A stretch of 5,522 nt of DNA. Source: an uncultured Ruminobacter sp. Lineage in GTDB: Bacteria; Pseudomonadota; Gammaproteobacteria; Enterobacterales; Succinivibrionaceae. The position numbers were made by a program, and so were the translations under genes. A model generated the notes under the pieces. That model was not told where the DNA came from. It saw only the letters and a program-made list of their open reading frames with translations, and ran no database searches. Below are positions 1-4,967 of the stretch, piece by piece. How positions within the stretch are numbered: position 1 is the stretch's first letter; every line of letters starts with the position of its first letter. The stretch is taken from the NCBI GenBank assembly GCA_900767005.1, contig CAAFXL010000020.1, positions 1 through 5,522 on the forward strand, given 5' to 3'.

Positions 1-120
1 TAAAATCAAGAGGTTAGCATAATTATACAGTGAGAATTTTTGAAAAATTGGGGATTTATGTGACTATTAGACTACTTTTAGGTTTATAAACAGCGCTCTT
101 AAGCTTTTTCAATAATTTAA

Positions 121-149
121 TTTTAATCACTTAAAACTTATAGTATAAT
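121..149 (+). promoter_or_regulatory. Possible sigma-70-type promoter for the RgpF-like gene
   Basis: A consensus TATAAT lies at 144-149 in the AT-rich leader of the RgpF-like gene. The hexamer 17 bp upstream (121-126, TTTTAA) is a poor -35 match, so the call rests mainly on the -10. It would give a 5' leader of roughly 75-80 nt that includes the hairpin at 188-215. In DNA this AT-rich, chance TATAAT matches are common. Confidence 0.3.
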
Positions 150-187
150 TTTAAAATCGAAATTTGGTGTTTTTAAGTATATAAGTA

Positions 188-215
188 ACTAGAATTTTTT
201 ATTTAAAATTCTAGT
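188..215. repeat. Perfect 11-bp inverted repeat (hairpin) in the leader of the RgpF-like gene
   Basis: ACTAGAATTTT (188-198) is the exact reverse complement of AAAATTCTAGT (205-215), with a 6-nt TTATTT loop. A run of eight T follows at 224-231, just before the ATG at 234. In RNA this could be a weak intrinsic terminator or attenuator, the end of an upstream transcript, or a structure affecting translation start. The T-run begins 8 nt after the stem, further away than in a classical terminator, so the role is uncertain. Confidence 0.45.
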
Positions 216-233
216 AAAATTGATTTTTTTTCT

Positions 234-1142
234 ATGAGTTCAAAATTTGCTGTTCATTTACATTTATATTATTTCTGGATGTGGGATAGTATAAAGGAGT
301 ATCTCTCAAACATTGATGGAGAGTATTTACTTTATGTAACTATGACTGAAGAAAATCAAGAAATTGCAGCAAAAATTAAAGCATTTCATCCAAATTCAAA
401 AATTGTCATCTTAGATAATCGTGGTCATGATGTAGGTCCTTTTATTTATTTCTTAAAGGATATTAACCTTGATGATTATGATTTTATTATGAAGCTTCAT
501 ACTAAAAGAGATGATAAACCAAACTTTACCTACTTTAAAGATTCTTACGTTATAAGAAATAATCGTTGGTTTAATTTGTTAATGAATGCCTTATTAGAAA
601 GTAAAGACGTTTATAAGGCAAATCTAAATAAGTTTAGTAAAGATCCAACTTTAGGGATGATTGGCTCTAAATACTTAAATTTTAAAGGTAAAGACACATT
701 AATGCAAAATACCTCAATGATTGATAAGTATTTAGCTAAGATGAATTTCTCTTATAATGAGAATATGTCTTTTATTGGCGGAACCATGTTTATCGTGCGT
801 GCTCCTTTATTAAAAGTTGTAAGAGATTGTGTTGATTTTTCAAATTTTGACCACTCAAAACAAAGTAGTGATGACGGCACACTTGCTCATGCTTTTGAGA
901 GAATCTTGGGGTTTGTAATTGGGGCTCAAGGTTATCAAATTAAGGGATTTGATAAAAACTCTGAGGTAATAAAAGACTCAATCTATCTTTTTTATGTAAA
1001 GCACCCAATTTTAAAAAAAATTATAAGTTTTTTCTATGTAAATAATATTACACAGAGTAACTATCACATCATTAGAATTTTAATGATTCCAGTTCTTCAT
1101 AAGAAGGTAAAAACCAACTTAAACCAACAAGACGATAGGTAA
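234..1142 (+). CDS. RgpF-like (rhamnan synthesis protein F family) surface-glycan protein, single-domain form
   Basis: This 302-residue protein resembles the RgpF family, which takes part in building rhamnose-containing or related surface polysaccharides. Family-like blocks are visible in order: AVHLHLYY near residues 6-13, NRGHDVGPF at 62-70, KLHTKR at 87-92, GGTMFIVR at 182-189, and a DDGTLAHAFER segment after that. No signal peptide or clear membrane segment is seen, so it is probably a cytoplasmic sugar-transfer enzyme; its donor and acceptor cannot be told from sequence. Many relatives carry this region within a longer, multi-domain protein, so this is a short or stand-alone form. The start is fixed by an in-frame TAA at 204-206 and by the conserved block beginning at residue 6. 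No Shine-Dalgarno sequence is seen; the leader is T-rich. The downstream cluster on the other strand is convergent. Confidence 0.8.
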   Translation: MSSKFAVHLHLYYFWMWDSIKEYLSNIDGEYLLYVTMTEENQEIAAKIKAFHPNSKIVILDNRGHDVGPFIYFLKDINLDDYDFIMKLHTKRDDKPNFTYFKDSYVIRNNRWFNLLMNALLESKDVYKANLNKFSKDPTLGMIGSKYLNFKGKDTLMQNTSMIDKYLAKMNFSYNENMSFIGGTMFIVRAPLLKVVRDCVDFSNFDHSKQSSDDGTLAHAFERILGFVIGAQGYQIKGFDKNSEVIKDSIYLFYVKHPILKKIISFFYVNNITQSNYHIIRILMIPVLHKKVKTNLNQQDDR

Positions 1143-1149
1143 TAAATTA

Positions 1150-1208
1150 GAAAATTAATAAAAGAAATGCTATCAAGAAAATTCGTGCTTATTGATTAGC
1201 TTTGATAG
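1150..1208 (-). terminator. Weak candidate terminator for the minus-strand cluster
   Basis: CTATCAA at 1170-1176 and TTGATAG at 1202-1208 can pair as a 7-bp stem around a 25-nt loop. Read on the minus strand, the stem is followed by a T-rich tail (complement of about 1150-1169). It lies just past the second stop of the last minus-strand gene, where a terminator is expected between convergent genes. The stem is short, the loop is long, and the T-tract is interrupted, so support is modest. Confidence 0.25.
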
Positions 1209-1212
1209 TGAT

Positions 1213-1284
1213 TTAAACCTCAAAAAGTAATTTATTATAAATTTCGTTTTCATCTATTTTATCAAACCAAACATCCAAAAAAAC
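1213..1284 (-). other. In-frame, protein-like continuation past the stop of the 99-residue gene
   Basis: Reading on without a frame change after the TAA at 1287-1285 gives 23 codons before the next TAA (1215-1213). The translation is VFLDVWFDKIDENEI followed by YNKLLFEV. It is acidic and amphipathic, and uses the same AT-rich codons as the gene before it. It looks like the natural end of the preceding protein rather than intergenic DNA. From memory, small proteins of similar layout often end with a block such as NK-D-VLL-x-YW-x-G-x-ID; this is a recollection, not a search result. A single base change from GAA or AAA would create the TAA. Confidence 0.45.
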
Positions 1285-1584
1285 TTATTTATTTGCTTTA
1301 ACAAAACGTATTAGATAATCAAGATCTTTAGGTTTTAAAACTTGGTTAAAGTTAATAGGAATCTCTTGCGTTAAGATTAACATGGGAACTAAATCTTCAG
1401 GAATTATTCGGTCGCTGTAGCTATTTTGAAATTTAATTCTAGGAGAATGCATTTGGTCGCCATATTTAGTACCAAAAAATACATTACAGGGAAGTTTGGT
1501 ATGAGTTCTTTTTCGAATTGAACTCATTTCAAAAAGTAAATTATCAGACTCTATTTTAATTTCTTCTAGATCTTTAAATTTCAT
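1285..1584 (-). CDS. Small protein of unknown function, possibly cut short by a nonsense mutation
   Basis: I do not recognise a named family for this 99-residue protein. It has no signal peptide or membrane segment. A charged N-terminus is followed by LPCNVFFGTKYGD (about residues 32-44), then HSPRIKFQNSYSDR and a mixed C-terminal part ending KPKDLDYLIRFVKANK. The layout resembles small accessory-gene proteins that have a beta-rich core followed by a helix. It starts 2 nt after the stop of the coiled-coil gene (TAA-AT-ATG), with only a weak purine stretch upstream, so it is probably translated by coupling. The frame continues sensibly for 23 codons beyond its TAA (down to 1213), so the ancestral protein may have had about 123 residues. 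Whether the 99-residue form works is unknown. Confidence 0.6.
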   Translation of the reverse strand: MKFKDLEEIKIESDNLLFEMSSIRKRTHTKLPCNVFFGTKYGDQMHSPRIKFQNSYSDRIIPEDLVPMLILTQEIPINFNQVLKPKDLDYLIRFVKANK

Positions 1585-1586
1585 AT

Positions 1587-1997
1587 TTAATTTTTACTTT
1601 CGATTTCTTTAAGAATTTCTTGAGCTATTTTAATGTCTCTTGGTGATGGATTATAGATAATTTCCTTTAAATTCTCATTTAAAGCATCATTAAGTTTATC
1701 GCGTAATTTATAAACTTCTTTAATATTTGCTTCTAATTTAGGGTAAAAATCTTCTTCTAAAATCTTACTTTGAGCAAGTATTTCTTCAAAATCTACGCCG
1801 TATTTTGGGGGAATATGGTTTATGGTAGGGGAATTAGCTTTAATACTTTTAATTTCCTCCTCACCTTCTTTAATTTCACTTTCAAGGTCTAAGGCAAGGA
1901 GTTTAAAAATTTCAAGTTTGATTTTTTTTAACTCAAGTTTTTTATAGGCATTAAGTAATTCAAGGTTAATATCTTTATCAAAACTAGAATTATCCAT
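1587..1997 (-). CDS. Small coiled-coil protein of unknown function
   Basis: This 136-residue protein is very rich in Lys, Glu, Leu and Ile, and is predicted by eye to be mostly helical. Two long heptad-like stretches (about residues 10-52 and 75-112) flank a short non-helical hinge with SPTINHIPPKYGVDF. It has no membrane segment, signal peptide, or catalytic motif that I can recognise. The start is supported by AAAGGA on the minus strand about 8 nt before the ATG. It begins 28 nt after the glycosyltransferase stop and ends 2 nt before the 99-residue gene, so the three genes are likely one transcript. The tight spacing to the small downstream gene suggests that the two act as a pair. No function is proposed. 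Confidence 0.7.
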   Translation of the reverse strand: MDNSSFDKDINLELLNAYKKLELKKIKLEIFKLLALDLESEIKEGEEEIKSIKANSPTINHIPPKYGVDFEEILAQSKILEEDFYPKLEANIKEVYKLRDKLNDALNENLKEIIYNPSPRDIKIAQEILKEIESKN

Positions 1998-2025
1998 GCC
2001 TTATTCCTTTCTTAAAAAATAAAAA

Positions 2026-2817
2026 TTACCAAACACTCTTAAAGTTAGTGCGTTCAAGTACTTTAGGATCACGCTGCATTTCAAGAAGAAGGGCATACTT
2101 AATGTAAGCATTAACGCCAGCTGCTACACTTACAGTTAAGCCATCAAGGCCACCTAAGAAGCCAAGCTTAATAAAGTAGTGTCTAATAAATGAGGTTAAA
2201 CCATGAATAAATGGGGTAAAGCTATTAGCTTTTTTGCCTTTTTGGTAAAGGATTTTAGCACCACGAGAAGCAAATGGACGACCATTTTTTGCAAAAAGTT
2301 CACTTAAAGATTTAAAGCTATAATGAATCATATCAGCTTTAATATTTAATACATTTTTGGTTTCAACGTAAGAGTGTTGTTTAACTTCTTTAAATTTAGT
2401 TTTTTCTTTATTATATAGTCTAGTACAAAAATCAGGATACCAGCCGCAACGCTTAATCCATCTTGAACCAATCATATTACGTCTTCTAAAACCAAAGGCA
2501 TCGAAGGTTGTAGTATTTAAATCAAGCTTATTGATTTCATCAACCATTTCCTTAGTTAAGCGTTCATCAGCATCTAAGCTTAAAACCCACTTATTTGAGG
2601 AATATTGTAGGCCCACATTTTTTTGAAAACCATCACCTAAATATGATTGAATGTAAACTTTTGCTCCAACTTTTTCAGCAATCTCACGAGTTTTATCAGT
2701 ACTATTAGAATCAACTACAATTAGTTCATTACAAACTTGTTTTAAATTTAGTAAACATTCTTCAATGTTTGCTTCTTCATTTAATGTAATCACAATGCCA
2801 GTTATTGAATTAGTCAT
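2026..2817 (-). CDS. Family 2 glycosyltransferase, WaaE/KdtX-like (lipopolysaccharide core type)
   Basis: This 263-residue protein has the GT-A fold signature of family 2 transferases. It opens with GIVITLNEEANIEECL (residues 7-22), followed by VVDSNSTDKT (34-43) and the metal/nucleotide-sugar motif DADE (82-85). GWYPD (125-129), a conserved His near 148, and a C-terminal stretch containing LGFLGGLDGL match the WaaE/KdtX/LgtF group. That group adds a hexose, often glucose, to the inner core of lipopolysaccharide at the cytoplasmic face of the inner membrane. The exact sugar and acceptor cannot be read from sequence. Length is typical and all key residues are present. The start is supported by GAGG (2828-2825 on the minus strand) 7 nt before the ATG. 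It is the first gene of the minus-strand cluster, facing away from the IS. Confidence 0.88.
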   Translation of the reverse strand: MTNSITGIVITLNEEANIEECLLNLKQVCNELIVVDSNSTDKTREIAEKVGAKVYIQSYLGDGFQKNVGLQYSSNKWVLSLDADERLTKEMVDEINKLDLNTTTFDAFGFRRRNMIGSRWIKRCGWYPDFCTRLYNKEKTKFKEVKQHSYVETKNVLNIKADMIHYSFKSLSELFAKNGRPFASRGAKILYQKGKKANSFTPFIHGLTSFIRHYFIKLGFLGGLDGLTVSVAAGVNAYIKYALLLEMQRDPKVLERTNFKSVW

Positions 2818-2824
2818 GAAAAAA

Positions 2825-2835
2825 CCTCAATTGAG
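2825..2835 (-). promoter_or_regulatory. Ribosome binding site of the glycosyltransferase, overlapping a small palindrome
   Basis: On the minus strand GAGG (2828-2825) sits 7 nt before the ATG ending at 2817, a normal Shine-Dalgarno position. It overlaps the perfect 10-bp palindrome CTCAATTGAG at 2826-2835. A protein bound there could affect expression, but a palindrome this short may be chance. Confidence 0.5.
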
Positions 2836-2915
2836 CTAATAAGAGCAAAAATAAACTATAGACTAAATGTTTATAAATAAAAAAATTATTAAATTAAAAT
2901 TGATTTAATTAAAAA

Positions 2916-2945
2916 ACTTTAAATTTATAAATCAAAATTTAAAGT
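2916..2945. repeat. Perfect 11-bp AT-rich inverted repeat
   Basis: ACTTTAAATTT (2916-2926) is the reverse complement of AAATTTAAAGT (2935-2945), separated by 8 nt. It could be an operator or a terminator stem, but in DNA of this composition such repeats arise easily by chance. Confidence 0.3.
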
Positions 2946-2990
2946 ATTTTAAATCATTATTTTTAAATAGTCTTAAAAATTTTAAAGTAA

Positions 2991-3010
2991 GGAATTGTCA
3001 CAAAATAAAT
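2991..3010. repeat. Left terminal inverted repeat of the IS
   Basis: GGAATTGTCACAAAATAAAT matches the reverse complement of 4337-4356 at 18 of 20 positions, with mismatches at positions 5 and 17. It is the outer transposase recognition end. Confidence 0.85.
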
Positions 3011-3052
3011 TAAACATATTGTAACGAAATGGCTATCTTATTTTGTGACAAT
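2994..3052. repeat. Triple copy of the IS end motif at the left end
   Basis: ATTGTCACAAAATAA occurs at 2994-3008. A degenerate direct copy, ATTGTAACGAAAT, lies 24 bp further in at 3018-3030 (11 of 13 match the first). A perfect 15-bp inverted copy, TTATTTTGTGACAAT, lies at 3038-3052. The outer and inner copies can form a 15-bp stem with a 29-nt loop. The right end of the IS has only one copy. These are likely transposase binding sites; the inner one abuts the transposase promoter. Confidence 0.65.
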
Positions 3053-3053
3053 A

Positions 3054-3062
3054 TGTTATACT
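3054..3062 (+). promoter_or_regulatory. Extended -10 promoter of the transposase gene
   Basis: TGTTATACT has the extended -10 layout (TG-n-TATACT, hexamer at 3057-3062); no good -35 is present at the usual distance. Transcription would start near 3069, giving a leader of about 24 nt before the ATG at 3093. The box directly follows the inverted copy of the IS end motif (3038-3052), so transposase bound there could block its own promoter. Confidence 0.5.
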
Positions 3063-3092
3063 ATCTGTAGCCAAAATTGAGGAGTGTTACAG

Positions 3093-4337
3093 ATGGTTGC
3101 AAGTTTAGAAACTAGAACCGCAGTCAAACAAATATTGCTTGATATGATCCCGCATCTTAATGAAAAACAGCGACGTATCCTATATGGGAGTGCTGCCACT
3201 GTCCTCGGGCATGGGGGTATAGTTTTTGTCAACGAAGCTACTGGCTCTGCACGAAACACAATCACTTCCGGCATGAAGGAAGTTGCCGAGCCGGAAAATA
3301 CAGACGCAGTTTCCGGCAGTGTAGAATCAACTCGAATCCGCAGGCCAGGTGCCGGACGAAAGACTGCTCTCGAGAAAAATCCTCTTCTGAATAAAAAGAT
3401 AGAGGAGATCATCACACAAAACGGGGATACATACGGTAATCCCGAAAAGCCTTTACGGTGGACAACATGGAGCCTTCGAAAAATTGCCGGTGAGCTGTTA
3501 AAATCCGGGATCAAAGTCAGCCAAAATATCGTTTCACGGGCACTTGACGCACTCGGCTATAGTAAACAGCAAAATCAGAAGATGTATCAGGTTGGGGAAC
3601 AACACCCGGACAGGGATGCCCAGTTCAGCTTTATAAATCAAACATCTTCGGAATTTCTTGATAAAGGGGAACCAGTGATCTCCATCGATACAAAAAAGAA
3701 GGAGAACATAGGCAATTTCAAAAATAACGGTTCGGAATACCGTCCTGTGAAAGACCCGAGGAAAGTTCTTGATCACGACTTTCCACTTCCAGAATTAGGG
3801 AAAGTATCACCATATGGCGTGTATGTACAGAATAACAATACTGGCTTTGTTAATCTTGGACTGAGTCATGATACACCGGAGTTTGCTGGTGAGAGTGTTG
3901 CTCAGTGGTGGAGATGTGTCGGAAAGCATACATTCCCTGACGCAAAGCGCCTCTATATCACATGTGACAGCGGCGGAAGCAACGGTTGTAGAATATGGCT
4001 GTGGAAGCACTATGTGCAGGAACTCGCGAATGAAACACAGATGGAGATCCATGTGTCACATTTTCCAACCGGCACATCAAAATGGAACAAGATCGAGCAT
4101 CGTTTGTTTTGCTATATTTCAAAAAACTGGCAAGGACAGCCGCTTATTGACGTTGAAACCGTTGTTAATCTAATTGGTTCCACAACGACTGAAAAGGGAC
4201 TATCCGTCATCTGCCGTGTTGATGAAAACCATTATGAACCAGGTAAAAAAATCACTGAGGAACAGAAGGAAAATCTCAATATTGAATTTTTAGGGCCGAA
4301 TAAAAAATGGAATTATATCATCCGGCCAAACGTATGA
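3093..4337 (+). CDS. ISAzo13-family transposase
   Basis: This 414-residue protein should cut and join the ends of the surrounding IS. The N-terminal part (about residues 22-64: LNEKQRRILYGSAATVLGHG, then a region ending near SGMKEV) looks like the helix-turn-helix DNA-binding region of ISAzo13-type transposases. It is followed by RIRRPGAGRK (81-90). The proposed acidic triad is D199 (in ISIDTKKKE), D292 (in ITCDSGGSNG) and E335 (in WNKIEHRLF). The frame is intact from end to end, so it may be active. I chose the ATG at 3093 because GAGGAG (3079-3084) lies 8 nt upstream; the in-frame GTG at 3084 overlaps that site and is unlikely to be used. The last base of its TGA is already part of the right inverted repeat. 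Composition is much more GC-rich than the flanking genes. Confidence 0.9.
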   Translation: MVASLETRTAVKQILLDMIPHLNEKQRRILYGSAATVLGHGGIVFVNEATGSARNTITSGMKEVAEPENTDAVSGSVESTRIRRPGAGRKTALEKNPLLNKKIEEIITQNGDTYGNPEKPLRWTTWSLRKIAGELLKSGIKVSQNIVSRALDALGYSKQQNQKMYQVGEQHPDRDAQFSFINQTSSEFLDKGEPVISIDTKKKENIGNFKNNGSEYRPVKDPRKVLDHDFPLPELGKVSPYGVYVQNNNTGFVNLGLSHDTPEFAGESVAQWWRCVGKHTFPDAKRLYITCDSGGSNGCRIWLWKHYVQELANETQMEIHVSHFPTGTSKWNKIEHRLFCYISKNWQGQPLIDVETVVNLIGSTTTEKGLSVICRVDENHYEPGKKITEEQKENLNIEFLGPNKKWNYIIRPNV

Positions 4338-4356
4338 TTAATTTTGTGACAGTTCC
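4337..4356. repeat. Right terminal inverted repeat of the IS
   Basis: On the minus strand it reads GGAACTGTCACAAAATTAAT, matching the left end at 18 of 20 positions. It overlaps the last base of the transposase stop codon. Confidence 0.85.
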
Positions 4357-4742
4357 AAAGCGATTTTTTGCCACAGTTTAAAACCAACATACAAAAAGTT
4401 TTAAGCAACACTAATGTCAGTGCCGTTGTCAAAATAGACAACCAGATAAAAGAGAAAGAAAAGACACTCATCAATTTAATCACAACCAAGCAAAACTATG
4501 ATGAACTTGGCGATGAGATTATTAGGCTAAGAGAACAAAAACGCCAGCTACAGTTCAAGGACGCAAATGCCAATGGCAAGCAAGAAAAAATAGCCGAATT
4601 GGAGACTTTTCTTAATGAGCAAAGCTCTTCGATTAAGGAATTTGATGATGCCCTAGCTAGAAGGTTGCTTGAGTCTATCACGGTTTACGATGACAAATAC
4701 AAAGTTAGGTTCAAGTCTGGCATAGAAATTGATGTAAAATAA
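4357..4742 (+). pseudogene. C-terminal remnant of a large serine recombinase, cut at the IS junction
   Basis: From the IS edge an open frame of about 128 codons ends in TAA at 4740-4742. It has no Shine-Dalgarno sequence; the only early start is a TTG at 4368, so it is not a natural gene. The translation matches the tail of large serine recombinases of the TnpX/resolvase-recombinase type. A helical coiled-coil (IDNQIKEKEKTLINLITTKQ, then YDELGDEIIRLREQKRQL) is followed by FDDALARRLLESITVYDD and the closing FKSGIEIDV block. The missing parts are the N-terminal catalytic serine domain, the recombinase domain and the zinc ribbon, so it cannot recombine DNA. The frame upstream of the junction is closed by a TGA inside the IS end. 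The remnant has no internal stops, so the loss is fairly recent. It marks the former presence of an integrative element. Confidence 0.82.
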
Positions 4743-4901
4743 TGAATCTTATGCTTAAATCGATATTAGTTTGTTTCTGTAATTTTTTTGTATTAGGTCT
4801 TAAATTCTCAAAATTGGACAATCATGAAATATAGAAAACGTAATCGTTACATTTAAAAATACTGCTATATCATAATCTCATACAAGAAACTCAGCGATAA
4901 G

Positions 4902-4930
4902 TTGAAATAGATTCAAATACTATCTATTAT
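4902..4930 (+). promoter_or_regulatory. Sigma-70-type promoter for the AAA-ATPase-like gene
   Basis: TTGAAA (4902-4907) and TATTAT (4925-4930) are separated by exactly 17 bp, and each differs from consensus at one base. Transcription would begin near 4937, giving a leader of about 30 nt before the ATG at 4968. The rest of the gap from 4743 to 4901 shows no gene or clear structure. Confidence 0.6.
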
Positions 4931-4967
4931 ATATATGGTTCTTGGTTTATTGTAAGGTATGCCCAAA

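Larger units (their letters stand above)
2818..2990. other. Extremely AT-rich intergenic stretch upstream of the glycosyltransferase
   Basis: These 173 bp hold no reading frame of note and are nearly all A and T. They should contain the promoter of the minus-strand cluster. Possible -10 boxes on that strand are TATAAA (2875-2870) and TATAGT (2860-2855), neither with a convincing -35. An inverted repeat lies at 2916-2945. The stretch contains nothing resembling the missing front part of the recombinase found on the far side of the IS. Confidence 0.55.
2991..4356 (+). mobile_element. Complete insertion sequence of the ISAzo13 type, about 1366 bp
   Basis: The element is bounded by terminal inverted repeats starting GGAA(T/C)TGTCACAAAAT. 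The left copy begins at 2991 and the right copy ends at 4356; they match at 18 of 20 positions. It holds one intact transposase gene filling nearly all the interior. A 2-bp AA flanks both ends (2989-2990 and 4357-4358) and could be a target duplication, but it is too short to be informative here. Base composition is clearly more GC-rich than the surrounding genes; for example, the 60 bases from 3301 have 35 G+C, against 14 in the 60 from 1501. This shows recent arrival from another background. It separates AT-rich intergenic DNA from a truncated recombinase gene. Confidence 0.85.

Noticed and set aside
1182..1252. Short minus-strand frame starting MKTKFIINYF
   Set aside because: It is only 26 codons, and the same stretch is better explained as the readthrough tail of the 99-residue gene in another frame.
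3084..3092. GTG start nine bases upstream of the transposase ATG
   Set aside because: The GTG overlaps the GAGGAG ribosome binding site, which is ideally placed for the ATG at 3093.
3056..3514. Minus-strand open frame of 152 codons opposite the transposase
   Set aside because: It is antisense to the well-supported transposase, has no domain-like pattern and is a by-product of the GC-richer composition there.
3868..4173. Plus-strand open frame of 101 codons inside the transposase in another frame, and minus-strand frames at 3534-3776 and 3807-4052
   Set aside because: All lie wholly within the transposase gene, show no recognisable motifs and no ribosome binding site worth noting. No frameshift in the transposase requires them.
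4496..4681. Minus-strand open frame of 61 codons opposite the recombinase remnant
   Set aside because: It is Ser/Leu-rich low-complexity sequence, the expected mirror of a Lys/Glu-rich coiled coil on the other strand.
4742..4834. 30-codon plus-strand frame (MNLMLKSILVCFCNFFVLGL and onward) overlapping the recombinase stop
   Set aside because: It is hydrophobic and its ATG overlaps the stop, but it has no ribosome binding site and no family resemblance; this length is expected by chance in AT-rich DNA.
4845..4855. GTAA-TCG-TTAC small inverted repeat
   Set aside because: A 4-bp stem is too short to support an operator or attachment-site call.
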